Assembly (NCBI RefSeq): GCF_001435445.1
Contig: NZ_AZDH01000020.1
Location: 1-64,000, forward strand
Origin: Companilactobacillus kimchii DSM 13961 = JCM 10707
GTDB taxonomy: Bacteria > Bacillota > Bacilli > Lactobacillales > Lactobacillaceae
Direction of reading: 5' to 3'
DNA length: 64,000 nucleotides
The position numbers and the translations under genes are program-made. Positions within the stretch are counted from its first letter, which is position 1; every line of letters starts with the position of its first letter. Positions 42,368 to 53,600 of this stretch are shown piece after piece. The notes beneath the pieces were generated by a model. The model saw only the letters and a program-made list of their open reading frames with translations. It was not told where the DNA came from and did not search any database.

Positions 42368-44635
42368 ATGACTGACTTATTTGCAGATGGAGCTATCTCT
42401 ATCCATGGAGCTCAAGAGAATAATTTAAAGGATGTCAGTTTGGATATTCCTAAGCATAGAACGACTGTTTTTGCTGGTCTTTCTGGGTCTGGTAAATCTT
42501 CTTTAGTTTTTGATACACTGGCCACTGTTTCTCGACGTGAATTGAATGAAACTTTTCCTAGCTTCACTCAACAATATTTGCCTAAATACGGTCAACCTGA
42601 AGTAAATCGCATTGACAATTTACCAGTCGCTATCGTAGTTGAACAAAAACCTATCGGTCGTAATTCTCGATCTACTTTGGCTACTTATACTGGTATCTAT
42701 TCTGTTTTACGTCTGATGTTTTCAAGAATTGGGCAACCTTGGGTTGGTTATTCTGAATGGTTCTCCTTTAACCTACCTCAAGGAATGTGTCCAAAATGTC
42801 AGGGATTAGGATTTGTCGATGACGTAGATGAACGTCAATTAATTGATCCTAATAAATCACTCAACGAAGGTGCAATGACTTTTGCCGGCTTTCAACCTGG
42901 GACTTGGCGTTGGAAAGAATATGGTAACAGTGGTCTATTTGATTTAGATAAAAAGATTAAAGATTACACTGATGAAGAATACGACTTATTTATGCATGCT
43001 CCCCAACAAAAATTGAAAAATCCACCAGCAAATTGGGGCCGTACAGCACTATATGAGGGACTGGTTCCACGTATGCTTCGTTCTGTTATTCACAGTGCTT
43101 CTGGTCGGCATCATGAAGCTGCTTTGTCAAAAATTGTCACTCGTAAATCTTGTCCAGTCTGTCATGGAACACGGCTGAACAAAAAGGCTCTAACTAGTAA
43201 AATTGCTGGCAAGAATATTGCCGAAGTCAGTGATATGGATTTGGTAAGTGTTCTGAAATTCTTGAATAATATCTCAGATCCAAAAGCTAAAACAATGGTA
43301 CGCGAATTGCGTAGTAAAATCCAAGCCTTGGTTGACATCGGTTTAGGATATCTTTCACTTGGTCGTGGAACTGATACTTTATCCGGTGGCGAAGCTCAAC
43401 GAATTAAAATTGCTAAGTATTTGACAAGCTCTTTATCTGATTTAGTTTATGTGCTCGATGAACCAAGTGTGGGACTGCATCCTCACGATATTAAATTGAT
43501 TACGCAATCCTTGAAAAAGCTTAAAGAACACGGCAATACAGTTATTCTAGTCGATCATAATCCTGCCATTATTTCCACAGCAGATTACGTTGTAGAAATG
43601 GGACCACAAGCTGGCAAAAATGGTGGTCAGGTGACTTTTACCGGCACCTACAACGAATTATTACAATCAGACACAATCACAGGTAAAATGTTGCGAGAAA
43701 AAATTACTTTCTCTCAACCTCGTGAGCCTCAATCTTGGTTAACCGTTAAACATGTAACTTCTCATAATTTAAAAGACGTGTCTGCCAAGATTCCTCAGGG
43801 TGTAATGACAGTGATATCTGGACCCGCGGGTTCTGGAAAAAGTACCTTAGTTCAAGCTTTCAAACAACAAGTTTCTGACCAAGATTACATTGATTTGAGT
43901 CAGGATTCAGTGGGTTTGAATATTCGTTCAACACCTGCAACTTACTTAAACATTCTAAATCCCCTACGAAAGCTTTTCAGTAAAGCCAATAACGGCGTTT
44001 CAACACAATTATTTAGTTATAACGGTAAAGGAGCTTGTCCTCGCTGTAAGGGCAAGGGCGTGATGATTACCGAGATGGCTTTCATGGATCCAATTGTCCA
44101 AGAATGTGAACTCTGTCATGGGAAACGTTACAGTCAAGAAGCATTGCAATACACTTATCATGGCAAAGATATTTCCGAAGTCCTAAATCTTTCAATCAAC
44201 GACACACTCGACTTTTTCAAAGATGTGCCAGATATCTACAAAAAAGTTAGTCTACTCCATCAGGTTGGACTTGGTTATTTGAATCTTAGCCAATCGATGA
44301 CCACTTTATCTGGTGGTGAAGTACAGCGTGTTAAGTTGGCAATGGAATTGAACCATACTGGTCGAATCTACTTCTTAGATGAACCAACAACGGGATTACA
44401 TTTACAAGATACTCAACGGTTGATTGATCTATTTGAAGGATTAGTTGACAAAGGTAACACATTAATTCTGATTGAACATAATCTAAAATTAATTTCACAA
44501 GCAGATTGGCTGGTCGATATGGGACCTGATGCTGGTAAGTTCGGCGGTCAAGTTTGTTTTGAAGGTCATCCCCAAGATAGTTTAAACGACAAAAACTCTC
44601 GGACTGGTGCTGCCTTGGCGGCTACCATTTCTTAA
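42368..44635 (+). CDS. UvrA-like double ABC ATPase (UvrA2/DrrC type)
   Basis: The start is the ATG at 42368 (GGAGG upstream; a TATAAT at 42341-42346), giving 755 residues, clearly shorter than housekeeping UvrA (about 940). Both ABC modules are kept: Walker A GLSGSGKSS and GPAGSGKSTL, signatures LSGGEAQR and LSGGEVQR, and CXXC zinc modules (CPKCQGLGF, CPVCHGT, CPRCKGKG, CELCHGKR). Short UvrA paralogues occur with DNA damage or drug self-resistance. The UvrB-binding region looks reduced, so it may not work in standard excision repair. Confidence 0.85.
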   Translation: MTDLFADGAISIHGAQENNLKDVSLDIPKHRTTVFAGLSGSGKSSLVFDTLATVSRRELNETFPSFTQQYLPKYGQPEVNRIDNLPVAIVVEQKPIGRNSRSTLATYTGIYSVLRLMFSRIGQPWVGYSEWFSFNLPQGMCPKCQGLGFVDDVDERQLIDPNKSLNEGAMTFAGFQPGTWRWKEYGNSGLFDLDKKIKDYTDEEYDLFMHAPQQKLKNPPANWGRTALYEGLVPRMLRSVIHSASGRHHEAALSKIVTRKSCPVCHGTRLNKKALTSKIAGKNIAEVSDMDLVSVLKFLNNISDPKAKTMVRELRSKIQALVDIGLGYLSLGRGTDTLSGGEAQRIKIAKYLTSSLSDLVYVLDEPSVGLHPHDIKLITQSLKKLKEHGNTVILVDHNPAIISTADYVVEMGPQAGKNGGQVTFTGTYNELLQSDTITGKMLREKITFSQPREPQSWLTVKHVTSHNLKDVSAKIPQGVMTVISGPAGSGKSTLVQAFKQQVSDQDYIDLSQDSVGLNIRSTPATYLNILNPLRKLFSKANNGVSTQLFSYNGKGACPRCKGKGVMITEMAFMDPIVQECELCHGKRYSQEALQYTYHGKDISEVLNLSINDTLDFFKDVPDIYKKVSLLHQVGLGYLNLSQSMTTLSGGEVQRVKLAMELNHTGRIYFLDEPTTGLHLQDTQRLIDLFEGLVDKGNTLILIEHNLKLISQADWLVDMGPDAGKFGGQVCFEGHPQDSLNDKNSRTGAALAATIS

Positions 44636-44642
44636 TAGATTC

Positions 44643-44676
44643 AAAAAGACCACTTCATTTGAAGTGATCTTTTTTA
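44643..44676. terminator. Bidirectional terminator
   Basis: AAAAAGACCACTTCA / TGAAGTGATCTTTTT stem shared by the UvrA-like gene and the convergent antiterminator gene. Confidence 0.9.
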
Positions 44677-45504
44677 TTTATCTATTCTTTGAATTTGCAT
44701 TGTCATCAACATCAATTCTTCATCTGTTAATGGTTCACCAAATTTAATTTTTATATAATCCGAAACTTTCTGAGCTATTTGAAATGCCTGTTCATCCTTG
44801 CTTTTCACGATAGCAAATATCGCTGGATCAGCATTCTCAAACATATTATCAGCTATTATCCGTTCTACTAGAAATTTAATATGTACAACACATCGTTGAA
44901 AATTAGGAGCTGAATCATTAATTCCACCTTGAAATTGATACTTGATAATATTCACGATCCGACCAATGATTTGACTGGCCTTCAAAGCATCCCGGCGGTC
45001 ATCACTACCATTTTCCGCATTAATGATATGAGCAGCAATATTAGAAGCTTCTTGATCCGAGAACTTGGTTCCCATTTCTTGATTCAGCAGTTTCACTGCA
45101 TACGTTCCCACGGAAAACTCTTTAGAATAATAAGTCTTAATTTCCCAATAGACTTTATTCGTTATAACGATACCATGCTCTTCACGTTCCAAAGCAAATT
45201 TTAGATGATCTAACAAGGAAACGTAGAGTGCGTCGCTTAATTTTGTATTCAAACTTTCAGTAGCGTAATTAATGATTTTTTGGGCAATCTCAATTAATTT
45301 CGGAGACGATTGGGCAATTGATGTCAAAAGTTGTTCAACGTTGCCATTACTGACTGGTACGAAAACTTGATTATAAGAATCACTTTCAAGGGTCGTTCCA
45401 GTTTTCTTACCATAACCTATTCCCTTGCCTAAGAGGATAAATTCCTGATTCTGATTATTCACAGCTAAAACAACGCTTGAATTCAAAACTTTCTTAATTT
45501 TCAT
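44674..45504 (-). CDS. BglG/LicT-family transcriptional antiterminator
   Basis: The 276-residue protein has the RNA-binding CAT domain (MKIKKVLNSSVVLAVNNQNQ, then EFILLGKGIGYGKKTG) and two PRD domains with the conserved phosphorylation histidines (region LLDHLKFALEREEHG in PRD1; HIKFLVERI in PRD2). When beta-glucosides are present it binds the RAT site in the operon leader and prevents termination. It is the last gene of the PTS-glucosidase operon. AGGCGGG precedes the ATG. Confidence 0.92.
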   Translation of the reverse strand: MKIKKVLNSSVVLAVNNQNQEFILLGKGIGYGKKTGTTLESDSYNQVFVPVSNGNVEQLLTSIAQSSPKLIEIAQKIINYATESLNTKLSDALYVSLLDHLKFALEREEHGIVITNKVYWEIKTYYSKEFSVGTYAVKLLNQEMGTKFSDQEASNIAAHIINAENGSDDRRDALKASQIIGRIVNIIKYQFQGGINDSAPNFQRCVVHIKFLVERIIADNMFENADPAIFAIVKSKDEQAFQIAQKVSDYIKIKFGEPLTDEELMLMTMQIQRIDK

Positions 45505-45525
45505 CCATATCCCGCCTCCTTATTT

Positions 45526-48833
<3,308 letters not shown>

Positions 48834-48855
48834 TGCGTTCACTCCTCTCAGACAT

Positions 48856-48909
48856 AAAAAAGACAGCACCTAAAAAATCCAGATTTTACTCTGATTCTTT
48901 TAGATCCTG
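48856..48909 (-). terminator. Conditional terminator in the bgl leader
   Basis: A 20-base arm pair (48864-48883 with 48890-48909) with only two mismatches is followed by TCTTTTTTA on the minus strand, 23 bases before the first gene. It overlaps the RAT site. Confidence 0.85.
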
Positions 48910-48930
48910 CCTGCTTTACCAGTTACATGT
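48899..48930 (-). promoter_or_regulatory. RAT site (BglG/LicT antiterminator target)
   Basis: In the RNA, ATGTAACTGGTAAAGCAGGC then AGGATCTAAA matches the RAT pattern (TGTTACTG...GCAGGCA...ACC). It shares its 3' half with the terminator stem, so antiterminator binding excludes termination. Confidence 0.82.
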
Positions 48931-48956
48931 CTAATTTATTTTTCTTAACGGTTATT

Positions 48957-48985
48957 AATGTAAGCCCTTTCTTAAAAATTGTCAA
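48957..48985 (-). promoter_or_regulatory. Promoter of the bgl operon
   Basis: On the minus strand TTGACA and TACATT are 17 bases apart, upstream of the RAT leader. Confidence 0.8.
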
Positions 48986-48995
48986 GAAAACTTTT

Positions 48996-49038
48996 AAAAA
49001 AAAATCATAACTGATACCACTTGGCATTAGTTATGATT
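48996..49038 (-). terminator. Terminator of the esterase gene
   Basis: AATCATAACT / AGTTATGATT with a paired inner part, then nine T on the minus strand. Confidence 0.88.
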
Positions 49039-49049
49039 TAAATTTTTAT

Positions 49050-49874
49050 TTATCCAAGGAATTTCATCATCTGGAGCCAGTTAAAGGCCAACTCAATCCA
49101 CTTAGCTGTCCAAGAATTTAAGTATTTCTTTTTACCTGGTTTCTGAGTCACATAGGTCCCAAAAGCTAGTCCATGAATTCCGGAACCAAAAAGATGATAC
49201 TCGACTGGAACGTTCAAATCATTCAATCGATCGACATACTTGATTGTATTGACGACTTTTACCAATTCATCGGTCTGCGTCTGCCAAACAAATGCCGGCT
49301 TGGATTGTGAATTCAACAGTTCCTGAGCTTTCCACAGACTCTTATCTGCGGTAATTTGATTAAGCACTTTATCATCATTAGGGAAACTACCCTTTACCGT
49401 CATATCGATGACTGGATAGCCTAGAATAACAGCTGCGTGTTCTCCTTGATACTTATCCAAATGATATTTTTGACGCAACTCGGAATTTGTTGCAACGCCG
49501 TTATAAGTAGCTACAACGTTTCCTCCAGCCGAAAATCCTGCTAAAATTATTCTCTTTTTATCAATATGACGAGCCTCTGCTTGTTCGGTAATCCAATCAA
49601 TCGTTTTAGCCATTTCTTCTAATGCCGTCGGATAAACTGGTTCATTACCAATCAATTGGTACTCCAAAACTACTGCATGCATACCATAAGAGTTAAATCT
49701 TAATGCTATTGGTTCTTCCTCTCTTTGTGAATGAAAGGTAAAACCACCGCCTGGGCAAATAATCACTATCGGATAATCAACTTCTTGTCCAAAATCATCG
49801 ACTTGGTCAAGCCAATACCCTTTAACCTTAAAATCGTGATCAGAGATAGTGAGATTGTATTGATTCATCTCCAT
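49050..49874 (-). CDS. Alpha/beta hydrolase (acetylesterase/BD-FAE-like)
   Basis: The 274-residue enzyme has the oxyanion motif ICPGGGFTFHSQREE, the nucleophile elbow GFSAGGNVVA, a likely acid in WQTQTDELV and a His in GSGIHGLAFG. This matches the small carbohydrate-esterase group (Axe/BD-FAE type). It follows the second PTS permease by 24 bases in one operon, which suggests removal of acyl groups from the imported sugar. AAGGAG lies before the ATG. Confidence 0.83.
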   Translation of the reverse strand: MEMNQYNLTISDHDFKVKGYWLDQVDDFGQEVDYPIVIICPGGGFTFHSQREEEPIALRFNSYGMHAVVLEYQLIGNEPVYPTALEEMAKTIDWITEQAEARHIDKKRIILAGFSAGGNVVATYNGVATNSELRQKYHLDKYQGEHAAVILGYPVIDMTVKGSFPNDDKVLNQITADKSLWKAQELLNSQSKPAFVWQTQTDELVKVVNTIKYVDRLNDLNVPVEYHLFGSGIHGLAFGTYVTQKPGKKKYLNSWTAKWIELAFNWLQMMKFLG

Positions 49875-49897
49875 ATCTTCACGTTCTCCTTAACTTA

Positions 49898-51862
49898 TTA
49901 AGCTATTTTTATATTCAAATTCATCGGATCGGTTTTCTTTGCCAACATTTTGTCGGTAAAACCAAATAGATAAACTAACATGACTGAGATTACAAGCGTA
50001 CCATAATGTGAAATCAAATATCCATAGAAATTACTACCAATACCAACGCCTGGTGTGATAAAGGCCGGGAATCCAATTAAGGAACCCGATAAGGCATAGT
50101 TATTAACCTTCAAGAAACCGGTCAAAGCACCACCTAAAGCACTGGCAATACTGGAAACAATAAAGATTCGTTTGTACTTCAAATTAACACCATATAACGC
50201 GGGTTCAGTTACACCACAGAAAGCTGAAATGGCCGCAGCCAATGATACTTCCTTGAGTTTCTTATTCTTAGTCTTCAAGAAGACAGCTAATACGGCTCCT
50301 CCTTGTGCAACCATTGTGATAGAAACAATAGCATTAATATAACTATGGCCATTAGTTGCAATATCGTTGATGATAATAGGAATAAGTCCCCAATGTAGTC
50401 CAAAGATAACCATTGTTTGATAAACGCCACCAAGTACTAGACCTGAAAGTGTTGGACTGAAACTGTAAATAGCAACTAAACCGTTTGATAATCCTTTACT
50501 CAAGATAGTAATAACTGGCCCTACTCCAATAATGATTACTAAACTTAGAATTAATGCCTCAATAATTGGCACAAAAACACTTCTGAGATATAACGGTATA
50601 ATTTTTTTCAAAAACTTTTCCACATATTTTCCTAACCATGCAGCTACAATAATCGGGAAAACCGAAGAAGTGTAAGAAACCAGCGTTGTGGGAATACCTA
50701 AAAAAGTCGTGCTAGCAGTACTAGCCTTACTTGCCATGGTTACAAGGCTTGGATAAATTATAATTCCACCAACAATAGCTAGCACAATCGGATCTGAACC
50801 TAATTTTTTAGCCGCAGTAAATCCTAAAACAACTGGTAAGAAGTAAAAGGTTGCATCACCGATCGCATTTAAAATAATATATGTACCACTAGTTGTGGCT
50901 AACACTTTGAAGCCAGTTAAAGCTGCTAAGATTCCTTTTAAAATACCGGCACCAGCTAGAATTCCAATAATAGGAATCATTGAAGCCGTCAAAACGCCAA
51001 TAAAATTACTAATACCACTTTTAACTTTTGACCACAGATTCTGAGAATGATTGGCTTCCTTAGTAGTTTGAGCAACTGCCTCAGCCGTAGCTGAATTGTT
51101 AGCATATTCTGAGCCAATTTGCGATATAACGGCGTCATAAACATCAGTAACAGCTTGTCCAATAACAACTTGATACTGTCCACCCGCCTTGGCAACACTG
51201 ATAACACCATCCATATTTTCTATCTTTTGATCATTAGCTTTGGCGTCATCTTTCAAATAAAAACGTAATCTAGTAATACAGTGGATCAAACTATTAATAT
51301 TCTCTGTTCCACCAACATTCTCTACAATATCAGCTGCTAATTGATCGTACTTGCCACTACCAACTTTATTTTTCTTCTTAACAACTTCATCGATGGAAGC
51401 AACAGCCACGGTTGTACCAGCCGTGACATTCTGGTCAAAATTACTGGTCATCAATTGCTTTAAAATATCATTACTATTAGTAATTGCTAAAATAACCGTG
51501 TTTTGTTTTCCGGCATCTGCAATCATTTTTAAATTCATTTTAACAACCGTTTGACCAGCCTCGATCTGATCGCCTTGATTGATTAAAACAGTAAATGGTT
51601 CTCCCTTTAACTCAACAGTATCAATTCCCAAATGAATCAGAATATCTGCTCCATCCTGAGTTTTAATACCAAAAGCATGTTTAGTTTCTGAAACAAGCGT
51701 TACCGTTCCTGTAACTGGCGAAACAATGTCACCGTTTGTCGGTTCAATAGCAAATCCTTGTCCCATTAGTCCTTGAGAAAAGACAGGATCTTTAACTTGA
51801 GAAAGTTGTATAAGTTTCCCGTCAACAGGAGCCGCCAATGAAATCAATACTTGATTATTCAT
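49898..51862 (-). CDS. Beta-glucoside-family PTS transporter with EIIA-EIIB-EIIC order
   Basis: The 654-residue protein starts with EIIA (SPVTGTVTLVSETKHAFGIK, histidine in ILIHLGIDTVELKG), then EIIB at about 170-250 (cysteine in LIHCITRLRFYL), then EIIC (to the end, GVTEPALYGVNLKYKR). The family's usual order is B-C-A, so this is a permuted architecture. The substrate is probably a glucoside or glucose-type disaccharide. Promoter and cre lie directly upstream; the esterase gene follows. AGAAGGA precedes the ATG. Confidence 0.9.
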   Translation of the reverse strand: MNNQVLISLAAPVDGKLIQLSQVKDPVFSQGLMGQGFAIEPTNGDIVSPVTGTVTLVSETKHAFGIKTQDGADILIHLGIDTVELKGEPFTVLINQGDQIEAGQTVVKMNLKMIADAGKQNTVILAITNSNDILKQLMTSNFDQNVTAGTTVAVASIDEVVKKKNKVGSGKYDQLAADIVENVGGTENINSLIHCITRLRFYLKDDAKANDQKIENMDGVISVAKAGGQYQVVIGQAVTDVYDAVISQIGSEYANNSATAEAVAQTTKEANHSQNLWSKVKSGISNFIGVLTASMIPIIGILAGAGILKGILAALTGFKVLATTSGTYIILNAIGDATFYFLPVVLGFTAAKKLGSDPIVLAIVGGIIIYPSLVTMASKASTASTTFLGIPTTLVSYTSSVFPIIVAAWLGKYVEKFLKKIIPLYLRSVFVPIIEALILSLVIIIGVGPVITILSKGLSNGLVAIYSFSPTLSGLVLGGVYQTMVIFGLHWGLIPIIINDIATNGHSYINAIVSITMVAQGGAVLAVFLKTKNKKLKEVSLAAAISAFCGVTEPALYGVNLKYKRIFIVSSIASALGGALTGFLKVNNYALSGSLIGFPAFITPGVGIGSNFYGYLISHYGTLVISVMLVYLFGFTDKMLAKKTDPMNLNIKIA

Positions 51863-51897
51863 AACGTTCAGTCCTTCTTAAAAATAATTCCATTATT

Positions 51898-51939
51898 TGA
51901 GTACGCTTTCATTATATAGAGTGCTTTGGGGGTAGTCAA
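51898..51939 (-). promoter_or_regulatory. Promoter with cre site for the second PTS operon
   Basis: On the minus strand TTGACT and TATAAT are 17 bases apart. The next bases, ATGAAAGCGTACTCA (51898-51912), match the cre consensus at every fixed position, so CcpA should repress the operon in glucose. Confidence 0.88.
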
Positions 51940-52021
51940 TATTTATGCGAATAAATTTATTAACTAATGACGAACTTATGTCTCATTAGCTTTCTCATTG
52001 GTAGAAGTGCTTATTTTACTA

Positions 52022-52072
52022 ATATAAAAGGATATAACAATAGTTATCTTATATTGGTATATCCTTTTATAT
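52022..52072. repeat. 51-bp inverted repeat in a divergent promoter region
   Basis: ATATAAAAGGATATA (52022-52036) and TATATCCTTTTATAT (52058-52072) are perfect 15-bp arms around 21 bases that themselves contain CAATA / TATTG. Both flanking genes point away, so an ordinary terminator is unlikely. The rest of 51940-52273 is AT-rich with a TATACT box (52225-52230). Confidence 0.8.
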
Positions 52073-52273
52073 AGCGAGATCAACATAAAACACGTCACAA
52101 TTTATATCATTATTTAGATTTATTTTTTAAGAATATTAGTAAAATACATTTTTTAAATTTATTTTTAAATACTAGAATTATTTATCAACTGTCATTTTGA
52201 ATATAAAACACCTAAATATCGAGGTATACTTGTGTAGTTTGTGTCCTTAATACAGGAATAAGGAGGTAGCAAG

Positions 52274-53107
52274 GTGAATTTAGCGTTTTTAGAAATGGTT
52301 TTATTACGTCTTACCTTAATAACCCTAGTTATTTTTATTATCACCATTATTATTTATTATTGGAAATCTAGAAAAACAAGTAATAACTATTTAGAAAATA
52401 AAAATTTTGATTTAAAGTATTTTATTCAAAAACAAGTCGACCATAATGGAAAAACTATCGGCTATGAATGTCTCTTACGTCAACAAAATACTGATGGATC
52501 ATGGACTCTTCCCAAACAACTCGATTCACTACCTTTACAACGAGTTGTCTTTCTCTTGGAGGATACTTTTAAATCATTACCTACTGAAAAAATTCGTCTC
52601 TCAATTAATCTTGAATATAATCAAATAATTAGTACAGATTTTCAATATTTTGTTCGCTGGGCCATTTCTAAAATCGAGCCTATGCAACTTTCCGTTGAAT
52701 ACACTTCCGCTTACGGCCCTAAACATGTCAATCATTATTTATTTGAAAGCAGAATTAAAGATGCCAAAAGGTACGGTATGGAATTTAGCATTGATAACGT
52801 TGGTTCTGAAATGAAAAGTCTCAAACAAATCGAATGGATGTTGCCTTTTGTCGATTCGATTAAATGTTCCATGCGTAACTTTCGAAAAGAAGATCCTAAT
52901 GCATGGCTGGATTTGAATTTACAATCATGGAATAAAATCTCTAAAGAAAATAATATTGAGTTAATTCTAATGGGAATTGAAAATGAGGACGATGAAAATT
53001 TGGCAAAGTTCTTAAAAATCAAGACCCGACAAGGATACCTCTTCGGTCATCCCGAAAATCCCAAGAAAATACGAGCAAAAACTGATGTCCAAAAAACAAA
53101 AAAATAA
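52274..53107 (+). CDS. Membrane-anchored degenerate EAL-domain protein
   Basis: The GTG start follows AAGGAGG. The 277-residue protein has one membrane helix (about 8-30) and an EAL domain in which the catalytic motifs are changed: ECLLR for EALLR, LSVEYTS for LxLELTE, IDNVGSE for DDFGTG, IKCS for VKID and LMGIEN for AEGVE. The metal-binding residues are largely lost, so it is probably not an active c-di-GMP phosphodiesterase but could bind the nucleotide. It overlaps the next gene by 23 bases and heads a glycan-synthesis operon, which suggests control of that enzyme. Confidence 0.82.
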   Translation: MNLAFLEMVLLRLTLITLVIFIITIIIYYWKSRKTSNNYLENKNFDLKYFIQKQVDHNGKTIGYECLLRQQNTDGSWTLPKQLDSLPLQRVVFLLEDTFKSLPTEKIRLSINLEYNQIISTDFQYFVRWAISKIEPMQLSVEYTSAYGPKHVNHYLFESRIKDAKRYGMEFSIDNVGSEMKSLKQIEWMLPFVDSIKCSMRNFRKEDPNAWLDLNLQSWNKISKENNIELILMGIENEDDENLAKFLKIKTRQGYLFGHPENPKKIRAKTDVQKTKK

Positions 53108-53591
53108 ACAACAATTATATACTGATGAATACTTTGAAAAGGGTCATTGGCTACTGAAAATCCGTCAGACTTTAATGAGTCTAATAGGTTGGTTAGCGGT
53201 CATCATTCCAATCGTTATAACGGTAACTTCCTTCTGGGCTAGTTTTAATCCCAAGGTTCCTCATATTTGGTCCTATCCAGAAGGTATCTTAGAAATAAAA
53301 TTTATTGGTGTTATTTTACTTTTCGCCTTTGTCATGTCGGGAATCTTCTCTATCAGCATGACTATTATTCAGAATCGAAAACGTCAGAGATTAGTTCAAC
53401 AATGGCCCACCTTTAATCCTATCAATCAAAAGAAACGTGAAAACACAATTGATATCTTTATCGATAAACGTTTTGGCAACAAAGAATTCCGTGAAAACGT
53501 GCGAACATATAACGTCCAACCTGAACAGAACCTCGATACTGATGAAATACATAAATTATATGATGAACATCATATTAACGATTTAGATTAG
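53085..53591 (+). CDS. Small membrane protein of the glycan synthase operon (PgaD-like position)
   Basis: The 168-residue protein has two membrane helices (about 30-55 and 72-95) with a basic cytoplasmic segment (NRKRQRLVQQWP) and an acidic C-terminus. The sequence family is not one I can name. Size, two helices and place next to a PgaC-like synthase match PgaD/IcaD subunits. It overlaps the EAL gene and ends nine bases before the synthase gene. Confidence 0.65.
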   Translation: MSKKQKNKQQLYTDEYFEKGHWLLKIRQTLMSLIGWLAVIIPIVITVTSFWASFNPKVPHIWSYPEGILEIKFIGVILLFAFVMSGIFSISMTIIQNRKRQRLVQQWPTFNPINQKKRENTIDIFIDKRFGNKEFRENVRTYNVQPEQNLDTDEIHKLYDEHHINDLD

Positions 53592-53600
53592 GAGAGCAGC

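Noticed and set aside
52022-52072. Ordinary terminator
   Set aside because: Both neighbouring genes start here and point away, and no T run follows either arm; kept as an unexplained inverted repeat.
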